Shown here: in pieces, positions 21,306-31,887 of the stretch | Layout of the letters: the number at the start of each line of letters is the position of its first letter | Numbering within the stretch: position 1 is the first letter of the stretch | Source of the DNA: Camelus bactrianus | Taxonomy: Eukaryota; Chordata; Mammalia; Artiodactyla; Camelidae | Length of the DNA stretch: 64,000 nucleotides | Assembly (NCBI RefSeq): GCF_048773025.1 | Contig: NC_133544.1 | Location: 1,612,001-1,676,000 of the forward strand | Direction: 5' to 3' | The notes under the pieces: generated by a model | The model's database searches: none | What the model saw: only the letters and a program-made list of their open reading frames with translations | What the model was told of the DNA's origin: nothing | Translations under genes and position numbers: made by a program

Positions 21306-21525
21306 AGTGTGCTGGGTCTCAGGGAACTTACTTTGCCAATTTTAGAGCCCACCATAAAGAAGCGATACGAGAGACTTTTATGGGGGTGCTGTATATCTTT
21401 AAGCCTCATGTCTTTTTCTCGAAATGCTGAGAATATCAATTACATTTCTGGCTTTATGAGGAGACGCTCTGGCCCCATGGTTAGCAAAGCGAGTCTGAAC
21501 AGAAGATAAACAATGATGAGCTTGG
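21306..21525. promoter_or_regulatory. AT-rich island, candidate conserved element
   Basis: Sharp AT-rich stretch with CCATAAAG, ACTTTTATGGGG (posterior HOX/CDX-like TTTATG), TATCTTTAAGC, AATATCAATTACATTTC, CTTTATGAGG and AAACAATGATGAG (SOX-like ACAAT). No repeat signature. A candidate developmental enhancer by composition only. Confidence 0.35.
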
Positions 21526-22424
21526 GGGCCCCCAGTGCCCAGCGGGCCCCACGCGCCGGGACTCTGCCTGAGGGCCTGGCAGACAAGCCAGCGGTTAGCA
21601 TTTGCGGGGCTTTATGTTTGGGTGTGCATGTGTGGGCACATACGTAGGTGAGTGTGTGCCTGCACGTAAGTGCATGTGTGCAAGTGCGTGTGCCCCCCCC
21701 CCCCAGGTCTTTATTGTTTGAAGAAAGGGTGGTCCTGAGGGAGAGATGGCTGGGTTGGGAGGAACCCAGGGAAATGGAGAGAAGCCACCAGCCCCCCGCC
21801 CGAGGCGCCAGGCCCACCCCCCTGTCCCCCGGCCACAAGCCGGACCAAGGGGTTCCGACAGTCCTCCAGGCCAGCCTCCACCCCAGCCCACCTCCCACGC
21901 CCTTGTGGCTGTCTGCTCTGGCCCCAGATCTGTAGGGTCTTCCCCCTAGACTGATGGGGGGAGACCCTGGCTGGCCCTGCAGGAGCCAGGACATCAGAGC
22001 AGGAAGCACCTTTAGCAGCAGGTGGCTGGCCCTGGGGGGGGCTCCAGCCTAAGGGCAACATAGGGGTGCCCATGGGGTGCAGGGATGTGGGGAGGAGCCA
22101 GCTGGGCTCCAGCCCCCTCAGCCACTGAACAAGGGTTCCTGCAGCCTCTCATCCTCCAGAGGATGCACAGAGTCCCGGAGAGCAGCCACACGTCTCGGTC
22201 AGGCTGGGAGCCTCGGAGACACGCTGCACACATGTGCACGCACACGCGATGCACACTAGCCCCAGGGTTCTCTGCTCCTTTTGAGTAAAAATGTGCCCCC
22301 TTCCACCCCAGATCCTGCCCACCTCAGGGTGGGGAGCCCAAAACCCTGGGCAGCCAGGTCCTTCCCACAGATGGTGGCGCCCACTCCACCCCCTACCTCC
22401 TGGGCTAAACTGCGAGGTGGCACC
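21526..22424. other. GC-rich unique sequence with a TG-rich tract
   Basis: No gene recognised. At 21615-21712 an irregular purine-pyrimidine alternating run (GTGTGCATGTGTGGGC, GCACGTAAGTGCATGTGTGC) ends in a C homopolymer. The remainder is GC-rich with overlapping frames. Confidence 0.5.
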
Positions 22425-22655
22425 CACTCCTGGCTCTGCTTAGAGTTATTTGTGGCTCCGAGGTGCGTGTTTGTTTAAAATCTGCTGCAGAATTCATCCT
22501 CTCTGCCACTTACTCTGCTATTATCGGCCATCGCAAAAGTGCCGAAGAGAGAGTCATAAAGGGCCGAGATTTACGGGGCAGCAAGAACACGGGAACGAAC
22601 GAGAGGAAATTAAATCCTTTACCTGCAAGGTTATTTACGAGCGGGGCTGACATGC
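22425..22655. promoter_or_regulatory. AT-richer island, candidate conserved element
   Basis: Contains TTGTTTAAAATCTG, CTGCTATTATCGGCC, GTCATAAAGGGCC, GGAAATTAAATCC and GGTTATTTACGAG. TGTTTAAA is forkhead-like and GTCATAAA is HOX/CDX-like. No transposon signature seen. Confidence 0.3.
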
Positions 22656-25600
22656 ACTGCCACGCGGGTGGTCCTGGACCCCAACCTCGGCCCTCAGACG
22701 CTGCTCTCCCTGCAGGGGACAGCCCTCCTCCCAGCCCCTGCCAGCTATGGTGGGACCATCTCAGGACCAGACATGGGGGCTGCCTCCCACCTGCTGTGTG
22801 ACCTCAGGCACGTCCCTGCCCTCTCTGAGCCTCAGTTTACCTGTCTGCACTGAAGAGGGGAGTGGACAGATGGGCTCCTCAGTGGGCCCCTCCCTCTGCT
22901 GCTGGGCTGGGGTGGGCCCCACATCTCGGGGCAGAGGATGAGTCCCACAGCCTGTCCTGCCCTTTATGGGGCCCTCCCTTCATCTCCACGATCCCCCTGC
23001 CCTGTGTTCCAGGGAGTGGGCCGAGTGGTGGGATCCAGGCGGCTGAGCGGCATCTCCCAAGACCAGGAAGGGCTGGATCTGATTCCCTCAGGCCTCGGCG
23101 GGAAAGTCCCAGAACGAGGAGGGTAACAGGAAGTGCCAGGCGCGGCTGGGAGTCCAGCTCCTACTGGGCCAGAAAAGGTCGCCATTCCAGGACAAACTCT
23201 TCAAACCACAGTGGCCACAGCCCCTTGGGTGGCCCCTGTGAGGGGCTCTGGCAGGGGACTCCCTGGGCCAAGGCCTTGGCCTGGCGTGAAGAGTGCCCTG
23301 GGCAGGGTGGGGCCCAGGACAAGCCACCCAGGAGGTCCCCTGGCCTCCTGGGAAGACAAGGCGGGCATCGGGCCTCGTCCATTCCTGCTGCTTGGAGAAA
23401 GGGCCCAGCCACAGGACGGGCAGCAGCCCGGGGCCACCTGCGGGGACAGCAGGCCCTGCTGGGGTCTGAGAGGGGCTGCCACAGCTGAAGCCAGGACCCC
23501 AGGCTTCCCCCGGCCCCACTCAGCCAAGGCAGGCTCTGAGGCCAGCGGGTGGCCCCCACTGTCACCAAGGACACACCTGGCCCCGGTCACCCAGCCAGGA
23601 CAGGTGTGCAGTCACAGTCCCCCATGGTTGGGGCTCAGGCCCAGGAAGGAGGGTCCCTGCCTGAGATGGGGTTTCACAGAGCCCCTACCCTTCCCAGGCG
23701 GGGGCTGAGCCCCTCAGGGCCCCTGTCCCTGTCCCTGTCCCTCTGGCCCCTTGTGCCTCCCATTCGCTGGGGGGTGGACAAGCCAGGGCCCTCCTCCCAC
23801 CCCTGCAGCTGCCCAGACCCCCTAGCACAGAGCCCAGACACCCCACACTTGCTCCCCTGGGCCTCTCTGGGCTGAGAGTAAACCCCAAACAGAAACGAGA
23901 AATGGGGGTGCTTAGAAATGGCGGCCTTGCCAGGAAACAGGATCCCAAGACTGAGGGTTCTCCCCACAGCCAGAGACACCCCCCTCGCCTCCCACTGCCC
24001 ACTGTTCGTGGCCTAAACGAGGGGTCCTCCCTACAGAAAAGGACAGACTTGTTTGGCTCTGCCTCTCAGACGGCCCACCTTGAGCTCAGAAAACCTGCAC
24101 AGAGACACGGGCAGAGCTTCCTCAGGGCCACGCGGCACCCAGCGCCTTCCTCCCAGGGACCTGGGGTCCTGGGCTTTAGGAGGGTCATGGCCCCACTCTG
24201 CAGGCTTAGACTGCAAGTCAGGAGCACGGCTGGCCACTGTCAGGGCTGAACAGTGGGGACCCCACACAGCCGCTGGGCAGACCCCCACCCAGGGCTTGAA
24301 GGCCCCAGCATCCTTGTATGACACCCGTGTGGGGCCACTGGGACACCTGAAGGAGCCACCACCCTGTCCTCCTATGTCCGGGGGAGGAGCTGGAGAAATG
24401 GCCCTCGTGTGATCCAGCTCGAGAAGCCCTGGGAAGCCAGCCGCCATCGGCTGTCCCACATTTGGTGTCCACCAAAGCTACACGTGGTCATGGAGAAACG
24501 GAGTTCACGGCTGGTGCTCACGCCCGCCCACACGCACTCACACGGACTCACACCGGTGCTCACACTTGCATGCCAGGAGGCCCCTGCATCCCGCTCCCCA
24601 ACTCAGGAAGGAAAAAGGACCCTGGCAGGAGGGCAGCTCTCAGCGCAGCTCCCACGGAAGCACTGGCTCCCTGCCGCCCCGCCGCACCGGGAAACCCGGT
24701 GTCCGTGCCCTGGGTGGGCCCATCGGGCTCCCAGGCCATGCCCCCAGCCGGAGGTCTCGCCTCCGCGGGGTCTGCACCTGTCAGACCCTGGAGCGCTCTG
24801 AGCCTGGCGAAGTGTCACCTTCATCTCAGGGGACACCAAGCTTCCTTGTAAGAGAGGCTGCCGCCAGCGGGGACCTGGGTGTTCTGTTCTGTGTGGGTCC
24901 CACTTCGCTAAAAAAGAACACCGGGGAAAGCAGTTGCCCACAAAGCTTCATGGGGCTTCCGATGCGCGGGTTCTTCTGAGAAAGTGAGAATTTGATTTTA
25001 CAATTAAAGCCACATGGAGACTGATCCTGACCTGGGAAAGGGCATTTGTCTTGCAAACAGCTTGTGGGCACCATCGCTGCCCCCAACTCCCACCCCAGCT
25101 GCACGGGGACTGCAAAAATGTCATCTTCGTGCTCTAGGACGCAGCGGAAGCAGCTGGGAAAGCTGGCCCCACCCTGCCTCCAGGAAGCCCCCTTGGGCTG
25201 CACTGCCCCCAGCTCTGCTCCTGTTGACTCAGAGCCCTCACTTCCCCAATCTCCTTGCTTGCCAGGGTCCGTGAGGCCCTGGCTTTGATGCCACAACCCA
25301 GGTTCCTGGTCACAGCACTGGCATCCACACACAAGACCAGGGCCCAGGGACCCAGGCTCAGGGATGGGAGGAGGAGGCAGAGCAGAGAGGGTGCAGACAC
25401 CTGCAGCCGCCTCTCTGACCGTGACGCCTGACTCCATCCCAGCACCCCTGCTTGGGCCCAGGACCCCCAAGCACCACCTGCCCAGAGCCCATCTCCCCTG
25501 TCCCCACGCCAGGGCCACTGGGGGCTCTAGTCACAGGCCCCCTTTGTGGTTCCCCGACTGCCCCCTGCATCCTAGCCACCCACCCCAGGGCCAAGGAGGC

Positions 25601-26194
25601 AGAAAGCTGGCCTTGCCCCCCGACCTCACTCATCCCCCCAGCAGCCCCAGCCAGACCAGAAACAAGACGCCAAAATTGGGAAGGGGGCAGACAGGACGGG
25701 GGTGCCCTGGGAGGACTCGGAGGAGGGGGCACTCTGGCCAAGGCTGAAATTTTAAAGGGGAAGTAGCGAGATGAGGCCCACAGTGATGGTCATCCAAGGG
25801 CAGGACCTGGGGTAGGTGACCTTGGAAATACTTTGCAGAGGGTGCCGAGCCCCAGCATCCCTACACAGACTGCACACTTCCCCGAGGGCTCCACGGGACC
25901 CTTCCGGAAGGTTCCGGCTTCCTGACCTCTCACACTCACACCAGGGCAAAGCCTGGCCTGGCCCCTCAGGAGGGGTGGGGTGGCGGCCCTCCAACCAAGG
26001 ACGCCTAAAACGAGAGAGGCACTAGGTCAGGGGCAAGGGGCCTGGTCCCACCCCTGCTCAGCCCACAGGTGAGGCCCTTCCCGCCCTGGGCCTCAATTTC
26101 CCGAAGTGGACCAAGGCCAGACGTCTAAGGGCACCTGTAGCCGAGGCCCTGAGATGGTGACCGGCTCGTCACCAGCCGTAACACCGTGGCCAGC
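22656..26194. other. GC-rich unique sequence with MIR patches
   Basis: No gene recognised. A plus-strand MIR core is visible at about 22785-22862 (GCTGTGTGACCTCAGGCACG, GAGCCTCAGTTTACCTGTC). A weaker one lies at about 26045-26110 (GGCCTCAATTTCCCGAAG). A CA-rich stretch lies at 24525-24572, and a (CTGTCC)4 run near 23725-23748. Frames up to 230 codons overlap on both strands and lack domains. Confidence 0.5.
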
Positions 26195-26335
26195 TTGCTC
26201 AGAGCCATTGGCCGAATGAGCCCTATCCCCCACCTCATTCTCATTTTCTCACCGGGGTAATTGAAAAATCAATCTGTTGCAGAGTTTCTGTGCAAACCAC
26301 AAATACAATTATTTCCAATCACACAAGGAATGAGC
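26195..26335. promoter_or_regulatory. AT-rich island, candidate conserved element
   Basis: Contains GCCATTGGCC, GGGTAATTGAAAAATCAATC (TAATTG homeodomain word and a PBX-like ATCAATC), AAACCACAAATAC (RUNX-like AACCACA) and ACAATTATTTCC. It is immediately followed by a CpG-dense stretch, a pairing typical of conserved enhancers near developmental genes. Confidence 0.35.
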
Positions 26336-26530
26336 CCGGAGTGACTGCAGCTGCTCCACCACGAGCCCCCGGCCGCAGCCCGCAGGGGCCCGAGAAGGGG
26401 ACCCCCCCGCAGACGGCAGCGCGGGCAGCCGGCCACCGGGGACCCCTCGTCCGACACCCGCTCCGGTGTTAATCGAGCCTTCCCTCCCGTGACTCCGCCT
26501 GCTGGTGCGGGGCCCGCCCTCGTGAGCGAT
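26336..26530. promoter_or_regulatory. Small CpG cluster
   Basis: CpG-dense, with GGCCGCAGCCCGCAGG, GACGGCAGCGCGGGCAGCCG and CCTCGTCCGACACCCGC. No TATA box or coding exon is identified. It lies between two AT-rich islands. Confidence 0.3.
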
Positions 26531-26539
26531 GGAACTCGA

Positions 26540-26760
26540 TGAACGGCACAGAAAGCTAGTTAACTGTAGGCGTAGTTACACACGGCCATGCCATGCCTGT
26601 CACAAAATATATCTTCTGTTGGAACTTAATACATTTGCATCAACTCGGCCTCACGAGTCCCGATGCATACCTGGGCTGTGGGCTGGCCTCTGCCATCAGA
26701 TTCATTTGGCTTTTATGAGTTCTCTCGATTTCGCCCAAGGGACAGAAGGGATAAAGCAGG
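26540..26760. promoter_or_regulatory. AT-rich island, candidate conserved element
   Basis: Contains AGCTAGTTAACTG, CACAAAATATATC, GAACTTAATACATTTGCATC (an ATTTGCAT octamer, the POU/OCT site) and GGCTTTTATGAGTTC. No repeat signature; candidate regulatory element on composition and motif grounds. Confidence 0.35.
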
Positions 26761-27827
26761 AAGAGGGCCACCAGTTCTACTGAGCACCAGACAGGCCAAG
26801 GCCAGGCCACCAGCCCCAGACTGGATGCCACCGGCCCCAGACTGCCCGGCCATGCACACAGTCCAGCCACCCACCCCACCTGGCCCTGTCACCTGCACCT
26901 GCCCCACGGCCTAGGGGACCCAATCACCCCAGCTGCAGCCAAACACAGCTGCCCAGACTCCCTGTGGGGCGGGGCTGCACCTCCGTCCTCAGGCTGGCTC
27001 CCCAAGGTGGGGGACAAGTGGCTAAGCTGTGACAGCCACCCACCCTGAGCTGGCACATGACTGTGGAACTGGTCCCCTCCTCCCAAGGTGACCGTGGTGG
27101 GAGGCAGGAAGCTGGGCTCCCAGAGTCCCAGCCAGGGTCCCCTCTCCTCTTGAGTGTCAGGGTCCCCAAGACAGAGGGAGAAGGCGGGCCCTCAGAACAG
27201 GGGGCTCCTCAAAGCCTTCACCCGCCTGAGCCCTCGTCTGCCGCTCCCCAGGCAGCTCCCTCAGGCCAGCATCAGGGAGGTGCTGAGACCTGCCCCACTG
27301 CCTGCAACCCCGAACCTCACACTTGCAGGGGTGGAACCGCTCCCAGTGTCCTCTCCACTTCCCAAGGGCAAACAGCAAGGGACCAGTAAGGGCACCAGCC
27401 CAGTGGGACCGAGCGTGTCCCTGGCTCAGCAACACCCTCCTCGAACTGGCCCCCAGGGGTGCCGCCTTCCCCTCTGGCCTTGGGCCCCTCACCACCACGG
27501 GGCTTGGCATCGGCACAGCCCTATGCGGGGGCCACCAAAACCTCAGTCCTCACCGGGTGGGAAAGGACCCTCCCCACAGAGGGTCAGCAACCCCCGCATC
27601 TGCCAAGGCCTCTCTCACCCCCCTCCCCCAGGGGGCTCACACCCAACACAGCGACCACACCCCCGGCCACTGTCCACTTTGTGCATCGTTCCTGCTGAGG
27701 GACTGCCCAGCACACCTCCGTAAGATAAAGTCCTTTACATGCCTTGTCCAGTATGGGGCCACTGGCCACTGTGCTGCTGAGCACAGGACATGGGCTGTTC
27801 CAACTGCAGAACTGGGGTTGTACATTT
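26761..27827. other. GC-rich unique sequence
   Basis: No gene recognised. There is a small imperfect duplication near 26803-26850 (CCAGCCCCAGACTGGATGCC versus CCGGCCCCAGACTGCCCGG). Frames of 110-189 codons overlap without domains. Confidence 0.45.
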
Positions 27828-28028
27828 TTATTTTATTTAATAGCTTTATGGAGGTACAACTCATACAGAATAACTACGTACTTAAAGTGAACAATTTGAT
27901 TGGTGCAGCCACTATGGAGGACAGTATGGAAGGTCCTTCAAAAACTAAAAATAGACTTCCATATGATCCAGCAGTCCCACTTCTGGGCATATACCCGGAA
28001 AAGACTATAATTCAAAAGGACACATGCA

Positions 28029-28170
28029 GTGGGGAGGGTATAGCTCAAAGCAGTAGAGCACATGCTTAGCATACACGAGGTCCTGGGTTCAATCCCCAGT
28101 ACCTCTCCCCCAAAAAAGTAAATAAATAAACCTAATTACCTCCCTCCCCCCTAAAATAACCTTAAAAAAA
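28029..28170 (+). mobile_element. Camelid tRNA-Ala-derived SINE (Vic-1-like)
   Basis: The head is GGGGAGGGTATAGCTC, AGTAGAGCACATGCTTAGCA, GGTCCTGGGTTCAATCCCC, which keeps the pol III A box (TAGCTC...GTAGAG) and B box (GGTTCAATCCC) and a degenerate AGC anticodon arm. The tail is CCTAATTACCTCCCTCCCCC then an A-run. It is flanked by perfect 10-bp target duplications GACACATGCA at 28019-28028 and 28171-28180. It lies inside the younger L1, so it is the youngest layer here. This SINE type identifies the host as a camelid. Confidence 0.93.
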
Positions 28171-28185
28171 GACACATGCACTCCA

Positions 28186-28479
28186 ATGTTCATAGCAGCA
28201 CTATTTACAATAGCCAAGACATGGGAACAACCCAAATGTCCATCAACAGAGGATTGGATAAAGAAGTTGTGGTATACTTATACAATGGAATACTACTCAG
28301 CCATAAAAAAGAATAAAATAATGCCATCTGCAGCAACATGGATGGACCTGGAGACTGTCATTCTAAGTAAGCCAGAAAGAAAAAGGAAAATGCCATATGA
28401 TATCGTTTATACATGGAATCTGAAAAAAAAGGACAAAAATGAACTCATCTACAAAACAGAAACAGACTCAGAGACATAG
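28186..28479 (+). pseudogene. L1 ORF2 C-terminal remnant
   Basis: A 97-codon frame begins MFIAALFTIAKTWEQP and includes CPSTEDWIKKLWYTYTMEYY, SAIKKNKIMPSAATWMDLE and ILSKPERKRK, the C-terminal end of L1 ORF2p. The upstream part of this ORF2 fragment is separated by the SINE at 28029-28170. Near-consensus residues suggest a young copy. It has no function on its own. Confidence 0.82.
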
Positions 28480-28847
28480 AGAACAAACTTATGGTTACTA
28501 GGGGTAAAGGGGGTGGGAAGGGATAAGTTTGGAGTTCAAAATTTGCACCTCTTGGGGAGTCATGGAAATGTTAGCTACCTTGATTGTGGTGCTGGTTTCT
28601 AGATCTATAAGGTTTTAAAAAAATAAAAAGTAAAAAAAATTAAGCGAACAATCCGAGAGGAATACACAGCAAAGCCATCCAGGCTCAGTGCAGACAGCAC
28701 CTTGGGGACCCTCTGCCATCAGCCCTCTCGTCCTCATTCCCCAGCCCCTGGCCCCTGGCAGCTCTCCACATTCTGTCATTATGGCTTCGTTTGCATTTTC
28801 TAGAATTTTATATACCTTCCTCACGGACTCAGAACTTACATTTTATC

Positions 28848-29005
28848 CTTTTTTAAAAATACTCTATTTATTTATTATTTTATTTTGACGGGGGTAGGGG
28901 AGGTAATTAGGTTTATTTATTTTTAGAAGAGGTGCTGGGGATTGAACCCAGGACATCGTGCGTGCTAAGCGTGCGCTCTACCACTAAAGCTATACCCTCC
29001 CCTCC
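28848..29005 (-). mobile_element. Camelid tRNA-Ala-derived SINE (antisense)
   Basis: Reverse complement of the SINE: T-rich tail (TTTATTTATTATTTTATTTT), AGGTAATTAGG, then GGGGATTGAACCCAGGAC (B box), GCGTGCTAAGCGTGCGCTC and CTAAAGCTATACCCTCCCC (A box). Perfect 13-bp target duplications CTTACATTTTATC lie at 28835-28847 and 29006-29018. The target is the old L1 3'UTR. Confidence 0.93.
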
Positions 29006-30800
29006 CTTACATTTTATCTTTCGTCCAGTTTCTTTCACTCTCTAAGTTAACAATCATCCCAGCAAGCTGTTTCTGGCCAACGAGTCCACGCTGGGATGCT
29101 CCGCAGCTGACTTGTCCACTCGGCTGTTGATGGACATCTGGGCCGTGTCCAGTTTGGGGCTGTAACAAATCGGCCCTGCAGACCCGTGCACAACTCTGTG
29201 TGGATGAGCATTCACTCTCTTGCAGCAGAATGGCTGGAAGGTGCAGCCGGTGTCCGCTTCATGGTTTCAGAAACTGCCAGATTGTTCCCTGAGGTTCCTG
29301 TACCATTTTACCTTCCCTCCAGCAGTTCTGAGCCATCCAGCTCCTCCGCACCCTCTCAGACACGGTGCACTCAGTCTTTTTCACGTCAGCATTCCGGTAG
29401 GTGTGGGGTGACGCCTCGCGTGGCCTTAACCTCCGTTTCTGTAACAAGCAGCAAGGTTGAGCGCCTTTCATGTGCTGATTTGCTATCTGACCGTCATTAT
29501 TGGTTCATGGTGGTATTTTTCCATGAAGCATTTGGCAAATTCCTCAGTGAAGCCACCTGGGTCTGGAATTTTCATTGTAAGAAGCTTTTTAAGTACAAAT
29601 TTAATTTTTTAAATAGATGTAAGGCTAGCAGGCTCATTCGTCCTGCTTTGGCAGTGTGTGTGTGTCTCTCAAGGAATTTGTCCCTTTCCTTTGCACAGTT
29701 TAATTGATCGGTTTAAAGTTGTTCCTAGCGTTTCCTTATCCTTTTAAAATCAGCGAGATGCGTTCTGATGACACCTCGTTCGTGCCTGACGTTTTCCTCG
29801 TGCTCAGCCTCGCTAGAGTTTATCGTCTCTATCGATTATCTCAAAGAACCAGCTTTCGTTTCGTCGATTCTTGTCTATCGTTTTTCTGTTGACTCTTTCA
29901 CTGATTGTCACTCTGGCCTTTATTACTGCCTTTCTTCTTACTTCGGGTTTCACTTGCTCTCCTTCTTCTAGTTCTTAAGGTGGCCACTGAGGTCATTGAT
30001 TCGAAATCCTTTTCCTTTCTAACATAGGCATCTGATGCTATAAATGTCCCCATAAGGAGCGATTTAGCTAAATCCACACATTTTCTGTGGGATTTGCTAT
30101 GTTTTCATTTTGACTCGGTTCAAAATACTTTCTAATTTCCCTTTTGATTTCTTCTTTGACCCATGAGTTACTAAGAAATGTGTTAGTTTCCAAATCTGGG
30201 GGATTTTCCAGAAATCTTCCATTTCTAATTTAATTCCACTATGGTCAGATAACATACTTTCATGGCTTGGAGCCCTGTTTCAGCTGAATCTGGCCTTCTG
30301 AGTCTTTGACAGACTTACTGATTTTCTGCGGACTTGTTGTAACAAGTGCTCAAAGAGAAGTATTAACGTTCTGGTTTAGTTGTGGACTTTCTAATTCTCC
30401 TTGCGGTGCTGATAGTTCTTGTTTCACGTATTTTGAAGCCCTGTTATTTGGTGCATACGCATTTAGGATTATTACCTTCTCTTCCTGAACTGACCCTTGT
30501 ATTGTTATGAAACACGTTTCTTCCTCCCCAGCGATATTCTACGCTCTGGAATCTGTTTTGTCTTGTATTAACGGAGCCACTCTGGAGGTCTTTCCGTTAG
30601 TGTTAGCATAGTGCATATTTTGAATTCTTTTACTTTTAGCTTATTTGTGTCTTTATATTTAAAGTGTGTTTCTTATAAACAGCATATAACTGGATCTTGC
30701 TTTTCTACTCAATTTGAGCATCAGTCTCTCCCCTTTGGCTACTTAGACCATTTACATTTAATGTACTATTGGTAGATTTAAGTTCATTATCTTTTATTTA

Positions 30801-30944
30801 TTTTATTTATACATTTCAGAATTTGGGGGGGTAATTTTTTTAATTTAGGATTTTTTTTTAATCTTTAATGGAGGTACTGGGGATTGAACCCAGGACCTTA
30901 TGCATGCTAGGCACACACGCTACCACTGAGCTCTACTGCCCCCC
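30801..30944 (-). mobile_element. Camelid tRNA-Ala-derived SINE (antisense)
   Basis: Contains GTACTGGGGATTGAACCCAG, ATGCATGCTAGGCACACACG and CTACCACTGAGCTCTACTGC, preceded by T-rich tail sequence with GGGGGGGTAATT. It sits within the old L1 just upstream (in L1 sense) of the ORF2 start. The target duplication is hard to fix because both flanks are ATTTATTTT-like. Confidence 0.88.
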
Positions 30945-31662
30945 ATTATTTATTTTCTATTTGTCCTGCCTGTTTTTCTCCTTTTCCTCTTTTCCTGTCT
31001 TCTCTTGGATTAATTCAGTGTGTTTTTCCAATTTTATTTTATCTTTTTGTTAGCTATGGCTCTTTCGCAGTTTATTGATTGCTGTAAGGTTTATGGCACA
31101 CATCTTTACTTTATCACAGTCCACCTTCAAGCCCCGCCGTGCACAGGGTAATATTCCAGGAGGACATTCCCACTTCTTCCCCCTAAGCTTTGTGCTGCTG
31201 TCTCCATGCATTTTGCTTACACATATGTTATAAACTTCACACAACATTATCATTTTTGTTTAAACAATTATCTGTTAAATGTGTTTGAATAATAATAATA
31301 ATAAATCCTATGTATTTACCTGTAAAAGTACTAGTTCCAGCACTTTCTATTTCTGTATGTCGATCCGTGTGTCTACCTGGCACCATGTTCCTCTGCCTGA
31401 AGGAACATCCTTTAACATTTTTCATAGTACAGGTCTTCTGGTGAGAAGTTCTTTCAGCTTTTGTGTGTTTGCAGAAGTATTTATTTCGCCTTTCTGTTTG
31501 AAAGCTATCTTTACTGCATATAGAATTCTACACGGATAGATTCCTTTTTTTGTTTGTTTGTTTTTGAGGGCGTTAAAGATGTCGCCCTACCTTCCACCTT
31601 GACTCTCCCACAAGAAGTCTGATGTCATCCTTACGTGGCGTCTCCAATATGAATCTTCTCTT

Positions 31663-31887
31663 TTACCTTCTGGCAGCTTTTAAGATTTTGCCTTTATCAC
31701 TAGTTTTGAGAAATGTGATTAAGATGTGCTTTTGGTGTCTTTTTCTCATATTCCTTGCTTTGGGGCTTCCTTGAGGTTCTTGGATTTGTGAGCTTATAAT
31801 TTTCATCATATGTGGGAAACATTTGGCCATTATCTCTCCCAGTATTTTTTCTGTCCCCACCTTCCTCCTCTCCTTCCAGCTAAACAT
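31663..31887 (-). pseudogene. L1 ORF1 remnant
   Basis: A 74-codon frame with KILGEIMAKCFPHMMK, INSIDE-type spacing IQEPQGSP and HILITFLKTSDKGKILKAAR matches the central (RRM-like) part of L1 ORF1p, the RNA-binding trimer protein (family pattern: EEIMAENFPNL..., then HIIIKF.K..DKE.ILKAAREK). Just downstream (31400-31540, minus) RILYAVKIAFKQKGEIN and KLKELLTRRPVL continue the C-terminal domain, in line with ORF1. Fragmentary, no function. Confidence 0.75.

Larger units (their letters stand above)
27900..28641 (+). mobile_element. Younger LINE-1 3' end inserted in the old L1
   Basis: Starts at TGGTGCAGCCACTATGGAGG and runs through CATATGATCCAGCAGTCCCA, ATAGCCAAGACATGGGAAC, CAATGGAATACTACTCAGCC, AACTTATGGTTACTAGGGG and an A-rich tail (AAAAAAATAAAAAGTAAAAA). 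A diverged 15-bp target duplication flanks it: AAGTGAACAATTTGA (27885-27899) and AAGCGAACAATCCGA (28642-28656). A SINE later entered it at 28029. Confidence 0.88.

Noticed and set aside
27323-28069. 248-codon plus-strand frame joining unique DNA to L1 and SINE sequence
   Set aside because: It runs by chance from GC-rich unique DNA through an antisense L1 3'UTR into a sense L1 fragment and the SINE head; not a fusion gene.
28029-28105. tRNA-Ala-like sequence, and six similar ones elsewhere
   Set aside because: Each has a SINE tail and mostly target duplications; the anticodon arm and stems are degraded. They are SINE heads, not tRNA genes.
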